Assembly: GCF_900637555.1 (NCBI RefSeq) | Contig: NZ_LR134378.1 | Span: 2,304,001 to 2,368,000, forward strand | Direction: 5' to 3' | DNA length: 64,000 nt | Source: Lautropia mirabilis | GTDB taxonomy: Bacteria; Pseudomonadota; Gammaproteobacteria; Burkholderiales; Burkholderiaceae_E | Part shown: piece after piece, positions 26,836 through 34,924 of the stretch | How the letters are laid out: every line of letters begins with the position of its first letter | Position numbering within the stretch: position 1 is the first letter of the stretch | The notes under the pieces: generated by a model | Databases searched by the model: none | Seen by the model: the letters and a program-made list of their open reading frames with translations, nothing else | Told to the model about the DNA's origin: nothing | Position numbers and translations under genes: made by a program

Positions 26836-28499
26836 AATATCTCCCCGACGTCATCCTTCATCAGGGCGACCTCCTCATCGCGCGCGCCCACGGCCGGGTG
26901 CGGTGCATCGGGCGGCAGCTTCTGCAGCCAGTCATCCAGTGCCTCCACCGCCATCGGCCGGGCCAGCAGGTAGCCCTGCAGCTCGTCGCACTGCAGGACC
27001 AGCAGGATGTCGCGCTGCCCCTCGGTCTCCACGCCCTCGGCCACCACCCGCAGTCCCAGCTGATGGGCCAGCTGGATCACCGCACTCACGATGGCCCGCG
27101 CATCCGGCCGCACCTCGATGTCGGCCACGAAGCTGCGGTCGATCTTCAGCTGCCGGGCAGGTAGCTGCCGCAGGTAGCTGAGGCTGGAATAGCCGGTCCC
27201 GAAGTCGTCGATCGACAGGTAGACGCCGATGCGCGAGAGCGCCTCGAAGGCACGCTGGGTGCTCTCGATGTCCTCCATCGCCACCGATTCGGTGATCTCG
27301 CACAGCAGCTGGCTGGGCATCACCTGGTAGCGGGCCAGGGCGGACTCGATGCGCGGCACCAGCTCCTCGGTGCGCAGCTGGTGGACCGACAGGTTGATCG
27401 CCACATTCATCGAAAGCCCCTCGTCGGCCCAGACGCGCATCTGGCGGCAGCTTTCCTCGATCACCCAGTTGCCCAGCCCGTTGATCAGCCCGAAGCGCTC
27501 GGCAATCGGGATGAAGACGTTGGGCCCCACCATGCCGCGCGTGGGGTGCTGCCAGCGCAGCAGCGCCTCCACGCCCTGCAGCCGTCCCAGCCGGGCATCG
27601 ATCTTGGGCTGATAGTGCAGCTGCAGCTCGCCGCGCTCCAGCGCGTGACGCAGGTCCTGCTGCAGGCTCAGCTGATCCTGCAGCCCCTCGTTCATCCGCG
27701 ACTCGAAAAGCGCATAGGTATTGCCGCCGGCCCGCTTGGCGGTGTACATGGCCGCATCGGCGTTCTGCACCAGCTTCAGGCGGTCGCCATGCTCCGGGTA
27801 CAGCGCCACCCCTACCGATCCGGAAAGCGTCACCTGGTGGCCCTGAACCTCCAGCGGCTGCGCCAGCACCTGGATCACCCGGTTGGCCAGGCTGGCGCAA
27901 TCGGCCACATCCGAAACATCCTCGGCCAGCAGCACGAACTCGTCTCCGCCAATGCGGGCCACCGTGTCGCTGTCCCGCGTGGTCGTGCGCAACCGGCGGG
28001 CGGCTTCCTTCAGCACCTCGTCACCCACCGCGTGGCCCAGCATGTCGTTGATCGGCTTGAAGCCGTCCAGGTCCACGAACAGCACAGCCACCTTGCGCGG
28101 CTCGCGCCGTGCGCGGCTGTCATCATCACGGTCGTAACGCTGCATCGCATGCAGCAGCCGATCCTCGAAGAGCATCCGATTGGGCAGCCCGGTCAGCGGA
28201 TCGATGAAGGCGCGCCGGCGCAGTTCCTCATTGGCCGATTCCAGCTGCATGTTGGCCTTCGTGAGCGCCTTTCGCCCCCGCCGGAAAAAGAGCAGCAGCG
28301 CCACATGGGAGGCAAGGATGACGAGCAGCACCGAAGTCGCCACCACGCCGGAAAGATGGAAATCAGGCAGGAATTCCAAGACGGGGCTCACCCAGAGAGA
28401 GGATGTCGGTGTGGCGGCGCCATGCCGGCCGCCCACACGGATCGGCCCGAACATAAAGGAATAATTTCCAGCCTCACGCCCCCATCCGCCTGCCGGCAT
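26829..28499 (-). CDS. Membrane-anchored GGDEF-EAL cyclic-di-GMP enzyme
   Basis: 556 residues. One membrane helix at about 50-72, then GGDEF domain (FIDPLTGLPNR at 98-108; GGDEF at 184-188; product-inhibition I-site RDSD at 175-178, exactly five residues upstream), then EAL domain (EAL at 311-313, DDFGTGYSSL, ENxR-type QLKIDRSFV). All key motifs are intact, so both diguanylate cyclase and phosphodiesterase activities are possible. No recognisable periplasmic sensor is present; the short N-terminus before the helix is the only candidate input. An ATG at 28454 is an alternative start. The last bases overlap the lexA operator. Confidence 0.93.
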   Translation of the reverse strand: MPAGGWGREAGNYSFMFGPIRVGGRHGAATPTSSLWVSPVLEFLPDFHLSGVVATSVLLVILASHVALLLFFRRGRKALTKANMQLESANEELRRRAFIDPLTGLPNRMLFEDRLLHAMQRYDRDDDSRARREPRKVAVLFVDLDGFKPINDMLGHAVGDEVLKEAARRLRTTTRDSDTVARIGGDEFVLLAEDVSDVADCASLANRVIQVLAQPLEVQGHQVTLSGSVGVALYPEHGDRLKLVQNADAAMYTAKRAGGNTYALFESRMNEGLQDQLSLQQDLRHALERGELQLHYQPKIDARLGRLQGVEALLRWQHPTRGMVGPNVFIPIAERFGLINGLGNWVIEESCRQMRVWADEGLSMNVAINLSVHQLRTEELVPRIESALARYQVMPSQLLCEITESVAMEDIESTQRAFEALSRIGVYLSIDDFGTGYSSLSYLRQLPARQLKIDRSFVADIEVRPDARAIVSAVIQLAHQLGLRVVAEGVETEGQRDILLVLQCDELQGYLLARPMAVEALDDWLQKLPPDAPHPAVGARDEEVALMKDDVGEILV

Positions 28500-28747
28500 C
28501 CCATGCCGACCGATGGCGCGCCGGCATTGACGACGACCCGGGCCGACCGGCCATCAAATCCCACCACAAAGGGCCGAATCTGCCCCCCGAAGACGACCCT
28601 GGCGGATAGACTAGAGGGTGTCGTGGAGCTTGACCGGGCCATGGCCTCACGGTGCGTCCCGTGACAGCCCATGGTCGGACGGCCAGACGCCATCCGGCAC
28701 ATGACGACCCAATAATCAGAATCCTGACCATACGGATCCCTTTCGCC

Positions 28748-30406
28748 ATGAGCGACGTCGCACTCACCATCAGCCTGCTGTCCCTGGTCGCCATCCTGGG
28801 CCTTGGCATCGGTCACATCCGCCTGCGCGGCGTCAGCCTGGGCATCGGCGGGGTGCTTTTCGGCGGCATCATCGTCGGACACTTCCTCACCCGCCACAAT
28901 TTCGCGCTCAACGAGCACACGATGCACTTCATCCAGGAGTTCGGGCTCATCCTGTTCGTCTACACGATCGGGATCCAGGTGGGCCCAGGCTTCTTCTCCT
29001 CGCTGCGCCAGAGCGGCCTGCGTCTGAACGGCGTGGCCATGGCCATTGTCGGCCTGGGCGGCCTCATGGTCATCCTGCTGCACCTGCTGCTGGACATCCC
29101 GCTGGCCGTCATTCTCGGCATCTTCTCCGGTGCCGTCACCAACACGCCCTCGCTGGGCGCGGGCCAGCAGGTGCTGGCCGAACTCAGCGGCGAGAGCAGC
29201 GCCGAAATCATGGGCATGGGCTACGCCATCGCCTACCCGATCGGCATCCTGGGCATCCTGTTCTCCATGTGGTTCATCCGCATCGTGTTCCGCATCGACG
29301 TGAATGCCGAGGAACGCCAGTACGAGGAAAGCCTCTCCCAGCGCCAACATGGCCTGGAGAGCTGCAACGTGCGCGTCACCAACACGAACCTTGATGGCCT
29401 GCAGATCGCCGATATCCCCGATTTCGAGCGCCACGACGTGATGTATTCGCGTCTCAAGCGCGGCGAGCAGTTCTTCATCCCGCGCGTGCACACCCGGCTG
29501 CAGATGGGTGACGTGCTGCACCTGGTCGGCAGCCCAGCCGCCCTCAAGCGCATGCAGGTCATCATCGGCGAACTGGCCAATGTCAGCACCTCCACCCGGG
29601 GCACGGCCTACCGCTCGGTCCGTGCCGTCGTCACCAACGACGCCGTCATCAGCAAGAAGATCCGTCACCTTGACCTGCAGTCGCACTACGACGTGGTGAT
29701 CTCCCGGCTCAACCGCGCCGGCATCGAACTGGTTCCCACCGGCGGCATGGCCCTGCAGTTCGGCGACGTGATCAACCTCGTGGGCCGCCAGGAAGACATC
29801 GACACCGTGATGGCCATGGTGGGCAACGCCCAGCAGAAGCTGCAGCAGGTGCAGATGATGCCCATCTTCATCGGCATCGGCCTGGGCGTGCTGCTGGGCT
29901 CCATCCCCCTCTACGTGCCGGGGCTGCCGGTGGCACTCAAGCTCGGTCTGGCCGGCGGCCCGCTGGTCGTGGCCATCATCCTGGCCCGTATCGGCAGCCT
30001 GGGCAAGCTCTACTGGTTCATGCCCCCCAGCGCCAACCTGGCGCTGCGCGAGATCGGCATCGTGCTGTTCCTGGCCGTGGTGGGCATCAAGGCCGGCGGC
30101 CACTTCTTCCACACGCTGCTCAGTCAGGACGGCGTGTCCTGGCTGGGCTATGGCGCCATCATCACTATCGTGCCACTGCTGGTCGTGGGCATGCTGGCTC
30201 GCGGCGTGGGCAAGATGAACTACCTGACGCTCTGCGGCCTGCTGTCCGGCGCCATGACCGATCCCCCGGCGCTGGCCTTTGCCAACGGCATCAAGGAAGA
30301 CAGCGGCGCCCCCGCGCTGGCCTATGCCACCGTCTACCCGCTGGTGATGTTCATGCGCATCATCCTGCCACAGCTGCTGGCCGTGCTGCTGTGGGCAGGC
30401 AGCTGA
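28748..30406 (+). CDS. YidE/AspT-family putative transporter with RCK_C domains
   Basis: 552-553 residues, the same length as E. coli YidE. Layout: five membrane helices with an Asp-Ala duplication motif ([18 protein letters not shown]), then two soluble TrkA-C/RCK_C domains (about 195-360, including DVLHLVGSP and [10 protein letters not shown]), then a second repeat of five helices ([15 protein letters not shown]). ATG 28748 is chosen because the homologous region starts there. AspT relatives exchange aspartate for alanine; YidE's substrate is unknown. The gene stands alone between a divergent GGDEF-EAL gene and a GH13 gene. Confidence 0.9.
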   Translation: MSDVALTISLLSLVAILGLGIGHIRLRGVSLGIGGVLFGGIIVGHFLTRHNFALNEHTMHFIQEFGLILFVYTIGIQVGPGFFSSLRQSGLRLNGVAMAIVGLGGLMVILLHLLLDIPLAVILGIFSGAVTNTPSLGAGQQVLAELSGESSAEIMGMGYAIAYPIGILGILFSMWFIRIVFRIDVNAEERQYEESLSQRQHGLESCNVRVTNTNLDGLQIADIPDFERHDVMYSRLKRGEQFFIPRVHTRLQMGDVLHLVGSPAALKRMQVIIGELANVSTSTRGTAYRSVRAVVTNDAVISKKIRHLDLQSHYDVVISRLNRAGIELVPTGGMALQFGDVINLVGRQEDIDTVMAMVGNAQQKLQQVQMMPIFIGIGLGVLLGSIPLYVPGLPVALKLGLAGGPLVVAIILARIGSLGKLYWFMPPSANLALREIGIVLFLAVVGIKAGGHFFHTLLSQDGVSWLGYGAIITIVPLLVVGMLARGVGKMNYLTLCGLLSGAMTDPPALAFANGIKEDSGAPALAYATVYPLVMFMRIILPQLLAVLLWAGS

Positions 30407-30515
30407 GGATCCGCTGACAGGGCAGGGCAAGACCCGGCATCCCGGAAAGATCCTGCCAACGGGAGTAGACTGGAAAGTCGTGGGCCCCACGGCCCACCTT
30501 CAGGGAGGAGGCACC

Positions 30516-31760
30516 ATGTCCCGCTGGATCGACCACACCATCTGGTGGCATGTCTATCCCCTGGGCTTTGCCGGGGCGCCCATACGCCCCACGCCTGAGG
30601 AACGGGCACTGTCCCCCCGGCTGGACCGCCTGTTGCCGTGGCTCGACTACCTGATCGAACTGGGCGCCAACGGCCTGGCCCTGGGGCCCATCTTCCAGTC
30701 CGAAAGCCACGGCTACGACACGCTGGATTTCTACCGCATCGACAGCCGGCTGGGCGACGACGCCACCTTCGACCATCTGGCCCGCGCCTGCCAGGAACGC
30801 GGCATCCATCTGATGCTCGATGGCGTGTTCAACCATGTGGGGGTTGGGCATCCGCGCTTTCAGGCCGCGCTGGCGGGCAATGATCCCGCTGCCGAGGCCA
30901 TGTTCCGCATCCACCGCACCGAAGCCGGCGTCCATTACGACGACTTCGAGGGCCACCAGGCCCTGCCTGCCCTCAATCACGACGCCCCGGCCGTCGTCGA
31001 TCGGGTGGTCGATGTCATGTGCCACTGGCTGCGACGCGGCGCCTCGGCCTGGCGTCTGGACGCCGCCTATGCCGTCAAGCCCGAATTCTGGACCCAGGTA
31101 CTGCCACGCGTGCGCGCCGAATTCCCCGACACCTGGATCGTCGGCGAGGTCATACACGGCAACTATCCGGACATCGTGCGACGCTCCGGCATGGATGCCG
31201 TCACCCAGTACGAGTTGTGGAAGGCCGCCTGGAGCGCGCCGCTGGAGGGCAACTTCTTCGAGCTGGACTGGTGTCTGAAGCGCCACAACGACTTTCTGGC
31301 CAGCTTCGTGCCGATGACCTTCATCGGCAACCACGATGTCACCCGCATTGCCAGCCGCATCGGCAACGACAAGGCCGCCCTCGCTGCCACCATCCTCTTC
31401 ACCGTGGGGGGCATCCCGTCCATCTACTACGGCGACGAACAGGCCTTCCAGGGCATCAAGACCGACAGGGAAGGGGGCGATGACGAAGTGCGCCCCGCCT
31501 TTCCCGACACGCCAGCGGCGCTGTCCCCCCTGGGCGAGCCCATGCGCCGGATCCATCATGACCTGATCGGGCTGCGCCGCCGCAACCCCTGGCTGGTGAA
31601 TGCCACCACCACGCCCACCCAGGTGGAAGCGCGCACCTACGTCTACGACGTCAACGGCCGGGAAGGGCAGCGACTGAACGTTGCCCTGCGACTGGACCCC
31701 AGCCCGATGGCAGACATCCACGCCGCGGATGGCACGCATCTGCTGCACGTGGGGGCGTAA
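30516..31760 (+). CDS. GH13 alpha-amylase-family glycosidase
   Basis: 414 residues; start fixed by GGGAGGAGG 5 bases before the ATG at 30516. The four GH13 regions are present: D102 and H107 (DGVFNH), nucleophile Asp182 (WRLDAAY), acid/base Glu211 (IVGEVI), and Asp274 (GNHD). A C-terminal beta-domain follows. No signal peptide is seen, so it is a cytoplasmic enzyme. No glycogen or trehalose genes are nearby. The size and sequence are like short alpha-glucosidase/neopullulanase-type proteins; the natural sugar cannot be fixed. It is followed 14 bp later by a hexanucleotide repeat. Confidence 0.88.
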   Translation: MSRWIDHTIWWHVYPLGFAGAPIRPTPEERALSPRLDRLLPWLDYLIELGANGLALGPIFQSESHGYDTLDFYRIDSRLGDDATFDHLARACQERGIHLMLDGVFNHVGVGHPRFQAALAGNDPAAEAMFRIHRTEAGVHYDDFEGHQALPALNHDAPAVVDRVVDVMCHWLRRGASAWRLDAAYAVKPEFWTQVLPRVRAEFPDTWIVGEVIHGNYPDIVRRSGMDAVTQYELWKAAWSAPLEGNFFELDWCLKRHNDFLASFVPMTFIGNHDVTRIASRIGNDKAALAATILFTVGGIPSIYYGDEQAFQGIKTDREGGDDEVRPAFPDTPAALSPLGEPMRRIHHDLIGLRRRNPWLVNATTTPTQVEARTYVYDVNGREGQRLNVALRLDPSPMADIHAADGTHLLHVGA

Positions 31761-31774
31761 GGCGAAAGCCGAAC

Positions 31775-31876
<102 letters not shown>

Positions 31877-31883
31877 AAACAGA

Positions 31884-31915
31884 AAGGCCGCCAACAGCGT
31901 GAGCTGGGCGGCCTT
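31884..31915 (-). terminator. Terminator of the minus-strand tRNA-Gly
   Basis: On the minus strand GGCCGCC (complement of 31907-31913) pairs with GGCGGCC (complement of 31886-31892), followed by TTTCTGTTTTTT. It is closely related to the terminator after the plus-strand tRNA-Gly at 34683-34715, showing that gene and terminator were duplicated together. Confidence 0.85.
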
Positions 31916-31923
31916 CGAAAAAC

Positions 31924-31999
31924 TGGAGCGGGAAACGAGTCTCGAACTCGCGACCTCAACCTTGGCAAGGTTGCGCTCTACCAACTGAGCTATTCCCGC
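31924..31999 (-). tRNA. tRNA-Gly (GCC)
   Basis: 76 nt including encoded CCA. The acceptor stem GCGGGAA/TTCCCGC, D-loop AGCTCAGTTGGTAGAGC, anticodon loop CTTGCCAAG (anticodon GCC) and T-arm GAGTTCGAGACTC are all present. A promoter candidate lies upstream on the minus strand: -35 TTGCAC (32035-32040) and -10 CATAAT (32011-32016), 18 bp apart. Its body is identical to the second copy at 34598. Confidence 0.98.
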
Positions 32000-32235
32000 G
32001 AAGAGATGAAATTATGGCACAAAAAAGATGCGGTGTGCAAGCGTCTGGCAAAAAATTTTGTGTCGTAAAAATAAAACAGCTTGACCGGGGATTCCCGGGG
32101 AAGGGCGGACGACACCCTTTCGGGGCAGTGGACGGACACAGGCGCCACACAGCCCGCCAGACGGAGCCCACCAGACAGCCACCGCAGCCCCGGAAGGACC
32201 ACGTCCCCGACAGGCTCCACGAGCATCGTCAGGCG

Positions 32236-32934
32236 TCAGGCCGGCTGCGCGGGATTCACCGGCGCCAATACCTCCATCAGCAGCCGCTTGTGCAGGGCAC
32301 GGACCCGCGCCTGTGAAACCGGCGCACCATCGCCAGCACCGAACAGGACCTGCTGCATCAGCCACAACGCACCCGGCATCGTCCCGAAGAAATAGTCCTC
32401 GTTGCTGAAGTCGCCACGGATCAGACCCTTCTCGATGCAGAGATCCAGAAAGCGGCGATCACCGAAGAGACTGCGCTCCAGCATCCGCCGGGCCCATTGC
32501 TGCACCACATCAGGAATGCGCCCGCTTTCCGTCATCAGCAGCCGGAAGGCTGCAACCGCACGCGGGTCGCTCAGCTGGGCATAGATGCGGTCCAGATAGC
32601 GGTCCAGCAGCTCGGACAGCGAAACAGCCTCCTCACCTTCAAGCAGCGCCTCGCAGTGGTGGCCCTCCCAGGGCAGCAACAGCATGCTCAGCATGCCCTC
32701 GAAGACTTCTTCCTTGCTGCCGTAATGCGCATAGATGCCCGACTTGGAGATGCCCGCACGCATGGCGATGCGCTCCAGCGACGTGGCGGCAAATCCTCCG
32801 ATCGAGAACTCCTCGACAGCGGCCTCCAGGATCTCGCGCTTGCGCTCGGCAGCGGGCAGATAACGCCGCTTGCCCCCCGGGCGGTTGCCATCGTTTGGCA
32901 GGGAACGCTCGGCCAATTCATCCTCCTCTTGCAT
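32236..32934 (-). CDS. TetR-family transcriptional regulator
   Basis: 232 residues from ATG 32934, preceded by a weak site. The TetR helix-turn-helix lies at about residues 28-75: KREILEAAVEEFSIGGFAATSLERIAMRAG then SKSGIYAHYGSKEEVFEGML. The C-terminal ligand domain includes LLMTESGRIPDVVQQWARRML and resembles the AefR-like group. The target is unknown; no efflux gene adjoins it. It lies inside the segment enclosed by the two inverted tRNA-Gly genes. A gap of 299 bp upstream (32935-33233), AT-richer toward 33100, probably holds its promoter and that of the next gene. Confidence 0.9.
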   Translation of the reverse strand: MQEEDELAERSLPNDGNRPGGKRRYLPAAERKREILEAAVEEFSIGGFAATSLERIAMRAGISKSGIYAHYGSKEEVFEGMLSMLLLPWEGHHCEALLEGEEAVSLSELLDRYLDRIYAQLSDPRAVAAFRLLMTESGRIPDVVQQWARRMLERSLFGDRRFLDLCIEKGLIRGDFSNEDYFFGTMPGALWLMQQVLFGAGDGAPVSQARVRALHKRLLMEVLAPVNPAQPA

Positions 32935-33233
32935 GGTCGGGACCCGAAGCTGGCTGAAATGAAAAGATCGTCGGCCAGACGCACAGGCATGCACCTGCCA
33001 CCTCACTGGCAGCAGCCCGCACGCCTGGCACGGCACGTCGGCCCTCAGCACACGTTGCGTCAACCGACAGCCCTGATTTTACTTCGATGGTGCCACAAAA
33101 TATAGCCAACTCTTCCAAAACGCCGTCTTCATCGTTCAAAAATGGTGATTGACATGAACAGATTGCCAACGGCTGCTGCAGACCCGGCAGGGCAGTACCA
33201 TCAGCTCCGTTCACCATTTTTCGGGAGGCCCTG

Positions 33234-33587
33234 ATGGAACGACTTTTCTCATACGGCACACTGCAACTGCCCGACGTGCAGACCGCCACCTTCGGCCGGC
33301 TGCTGCAAGGGCAGGCCGACAGCCTCGTCGGCTTCCGGCAGGAGATGCTGGCCATCCGCGACCCGGACGTCGTGAAGCTCAGCGGCAAGACCCATCATCC
33401 CATCCTGCTGGCCACCGGCAACCCGGCCGACACGGTCTCGGGCACCGTCTTCCTGATCACGCCCGAGGAACTGGCCCAGGCCGACAAGTACGAGGTGAGC
33501 GACTATCGCCGCGTCCTGGCCCCGCTGACCAGCGGCGGCAGTGCCTGGGCCTACGTGGCCCAGGAAAGCAGCACCGACGCCGCCTGA
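33234..33587 (+). CDS. Gamma-glutamylcyclotransferase-fold (AIG2-like) protein
   Basis: 117 residues. FSYGTLQLPDVQ near the N-terminus is the YGxL substrate-loop motif, and DKYEVSDYRRV near residue 85-95 supplies the catalytic glutamate. The size fits bacterial GGCT-like proteins, which open gamma-glutamyl amine or gamma-glutamyl peptide bonds by forming 5-oxoproline. Physiological substrate unknown. Start supported by GGGAGG ahead of the ATG. Confidence 0.9.
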   Translation: MERLFSYGTLQLPDVQTATFGRLLQGQADSLVGFRQEMLAIRDPDVVKLSGKTHHPILLATGNPADTVSGTVFLITPEELAQADKYEVSDYRRVLAPLTSGGSAWAYVAQESSTDAA

Positions 33588-33773
33588 GGTCAGCGGGCAT
33601 CCGGACTGACGGCTGCACCGCAGATATCCTTCAGGACATCCACAGGCTGGCTGTCGTCCGCATCGCGCCCCACCGTACAGCGTACAGGGAAAGAAGCGGC
33701 CTTGTGTGAATCACGCCACGGGCCGTGGCGGATCCTTCTGGCACCATAGGGCAACGCCTTGTCGAGATCACCC

Positions 33774-34421
33774 ATGCAGATCCGCCAGACATTCGCCCCG
33801 TTGCTGGCCGCCGCCGTTGCGGCCGTCGCCCTCTGGTCGGGCATCGCCCCGATCGACCGTGCCGTCTGGTGGGCCGAGGTCACGCCCATCTTCATCGTGT
33901 ACGGTGCGCTGCTGGTCACCGCACGCTGGTTCCGCTTCAGCAACCTGGCCTATGCCCTGATGAGCGGCTGGATGCTGCTGCACCTGGTGGGTGCGCACTA
34001 CACCTTTGCCAACGTGCCCTTCGAATGGGGCAACCGGCTGCTGTCGCCGCTGCTGGGCGAATCGCGCAACCACTTCGACCGCGTGGCCCACTTCATCATC
34101 GGCCTCTACAGCTACCCCATGGCCGAATGGCTGCTGCGCCGCCGGCTCTGCGGCATGGGCGTGGCCTTCTTCTTCTCGCTCTTCTTCATCATGAGCGTGG
34201 CCGCCGCCTATGAGATCATCGAGTGGCAGTACGCCGTCATCGACGGCGGAAATGCCGGCATCGAGTTCCTGGGCTCGCAGGGCGACATCTGGGACGCCCA
34301 GAAGGACATGCTGGCCGACACGCTGGGCGCACTGACGGCGCTGCTGCTCTACCTGGTCGTCCGACCGGACCGGACGATGCGGATGGCGGGGCAGCAAGCA
34401 GGCCCGGGAGCAGGGCGCTGA
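33774..34421 (+). CDS. DUF2238 (YjdF-like) integral membrane protein
   Basis: 215 residues from ATG 33774; a TTG at 33759 is an alternative. About six membrane helices. The conserved DUF2238 pattern is present: NHFDRVAHFIIGLYSYP and AAAYEIIEWQYAV, then GSQGDIWDAQKDMLADTLGA with acidic residues in the membrane. Function is unknown across the family. It lies in the inter-tRNA segment. Confidence 0.88.
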   Translation: MQIRQTFAPLLAAAVAAVALWSGIAPIDRAVWWAEVTPIFIVYGALLVTARWFRFSNLAYALMSGWMLLHLVGAHYTFANVPFEWGNRLLSPLLGESRNHFDRVAHFIIGLYSYPMAEWLLRRRLCGMGVAFFFSLFFIMSVAAAYEIIEWQYAVIDGGNAGIEFLGSQGDIWDAQKDMLADTLGALTALLLYLVVRPDRTMRMAGQQAGPGAGR

Positions 34422-34553
34422 ACCCAGGGTGACAGGAGTGATGAACGCCCCTGTGAACAGCCCTCGGGGCAGAGGCTGAGACGGCCCAGCCCATCAGTTC
34501 AGGGGGATGCCGGAAGGCAAGCAGCCAGATTTAACAATCTTCAAAACCAGGAC

Positions 34554-34581
34554 TTGCAAGTCTCCGAAATATCTCTATAAT
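34554..34581 (+). promoter_or_regulatory. Sigma-70 promoter of tRNA-Gly
   Basis: -35 TTGCAA (34554-34559) and a perfect -10 TATAAT (34576-34581) with a 16-bp spacer. The first tRNA base is 17 bp after the -10. A consensus-like strong promoter as expected for a tRNA gene. Confidence 0.85.
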
Positions 34582-34597
34582 CCTGATTCTCGTCGAT

Positions 34598-34673
34598 GCG
34601 GGAATAGCTCAGTTGGTAGAGCGCAACCTTGCCAAGGTTGAGGTCGCGAGTTCGAGACTCGTTTCCCGCTCCA
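34598..34673 (+). tRNA. tRNA-Gly (GCC), second copy
   Basis: 76 nt with encoded CCA, identical in sequence to the minus-strand tRNA-Gly at 31924-31999. Anticodon GCC in loop CTTGCCAAG. Preceded by a strong sigma-70 promoter and followed by a terminator. Confidence 0.98.
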
Positions 34674-34682
34674 GTTTTCAAA

Positions 34683-34715
34683 GGCCGCCCAGCGCATGCT
34701 GTTGGCGGCCTTTTC
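34683..34715 (+). terminator. Terminator of the plus-strand tRNA-Gly
   Basis: GGCCGCC (34683-34689) pairs with GGCGGCC (34704-34710), followed by TTTTCGTTTT. The loop sequence is nearly the same as that of the other tRNA-Gly terminator. Confidence 0.88.
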
Positions 34716-34924
34716 GTTTTCTGCGCTCAGGCTGTCGGCTACCGTCGTCTGCCTTGTTGGCCGGCCTGTTTTTTCCCCCTGGAAGAAACCTTGACCATGG
34801 GTGTGACACTCCGCCCCATCACGGCACGGACTCCTACACTGTAAAAGTCCGTGCTTCCTGTCGTCGTCCCTCATCGACAGAGCCCACGGAGCATCCTGAA
34901 CGACTGCACGAAGGAGACTCCACC

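Noticed and set aside
28388-30490. 700-codon minus-strand frame opposite the YidE-type gene
   Set aside because: Composition is Asp/Gln/His-rich nonsense typical of an antisense reading of a membrane-protein gene.
34613-34924. Upstream extension of the succinate-semialdehyde dehydrogenase frame through tRNA-Gly
   Set aside because: The extension overlaps a tRNA and its terminator; the ATG at 34925 has a good ribosome site and matches the family N-terminus.
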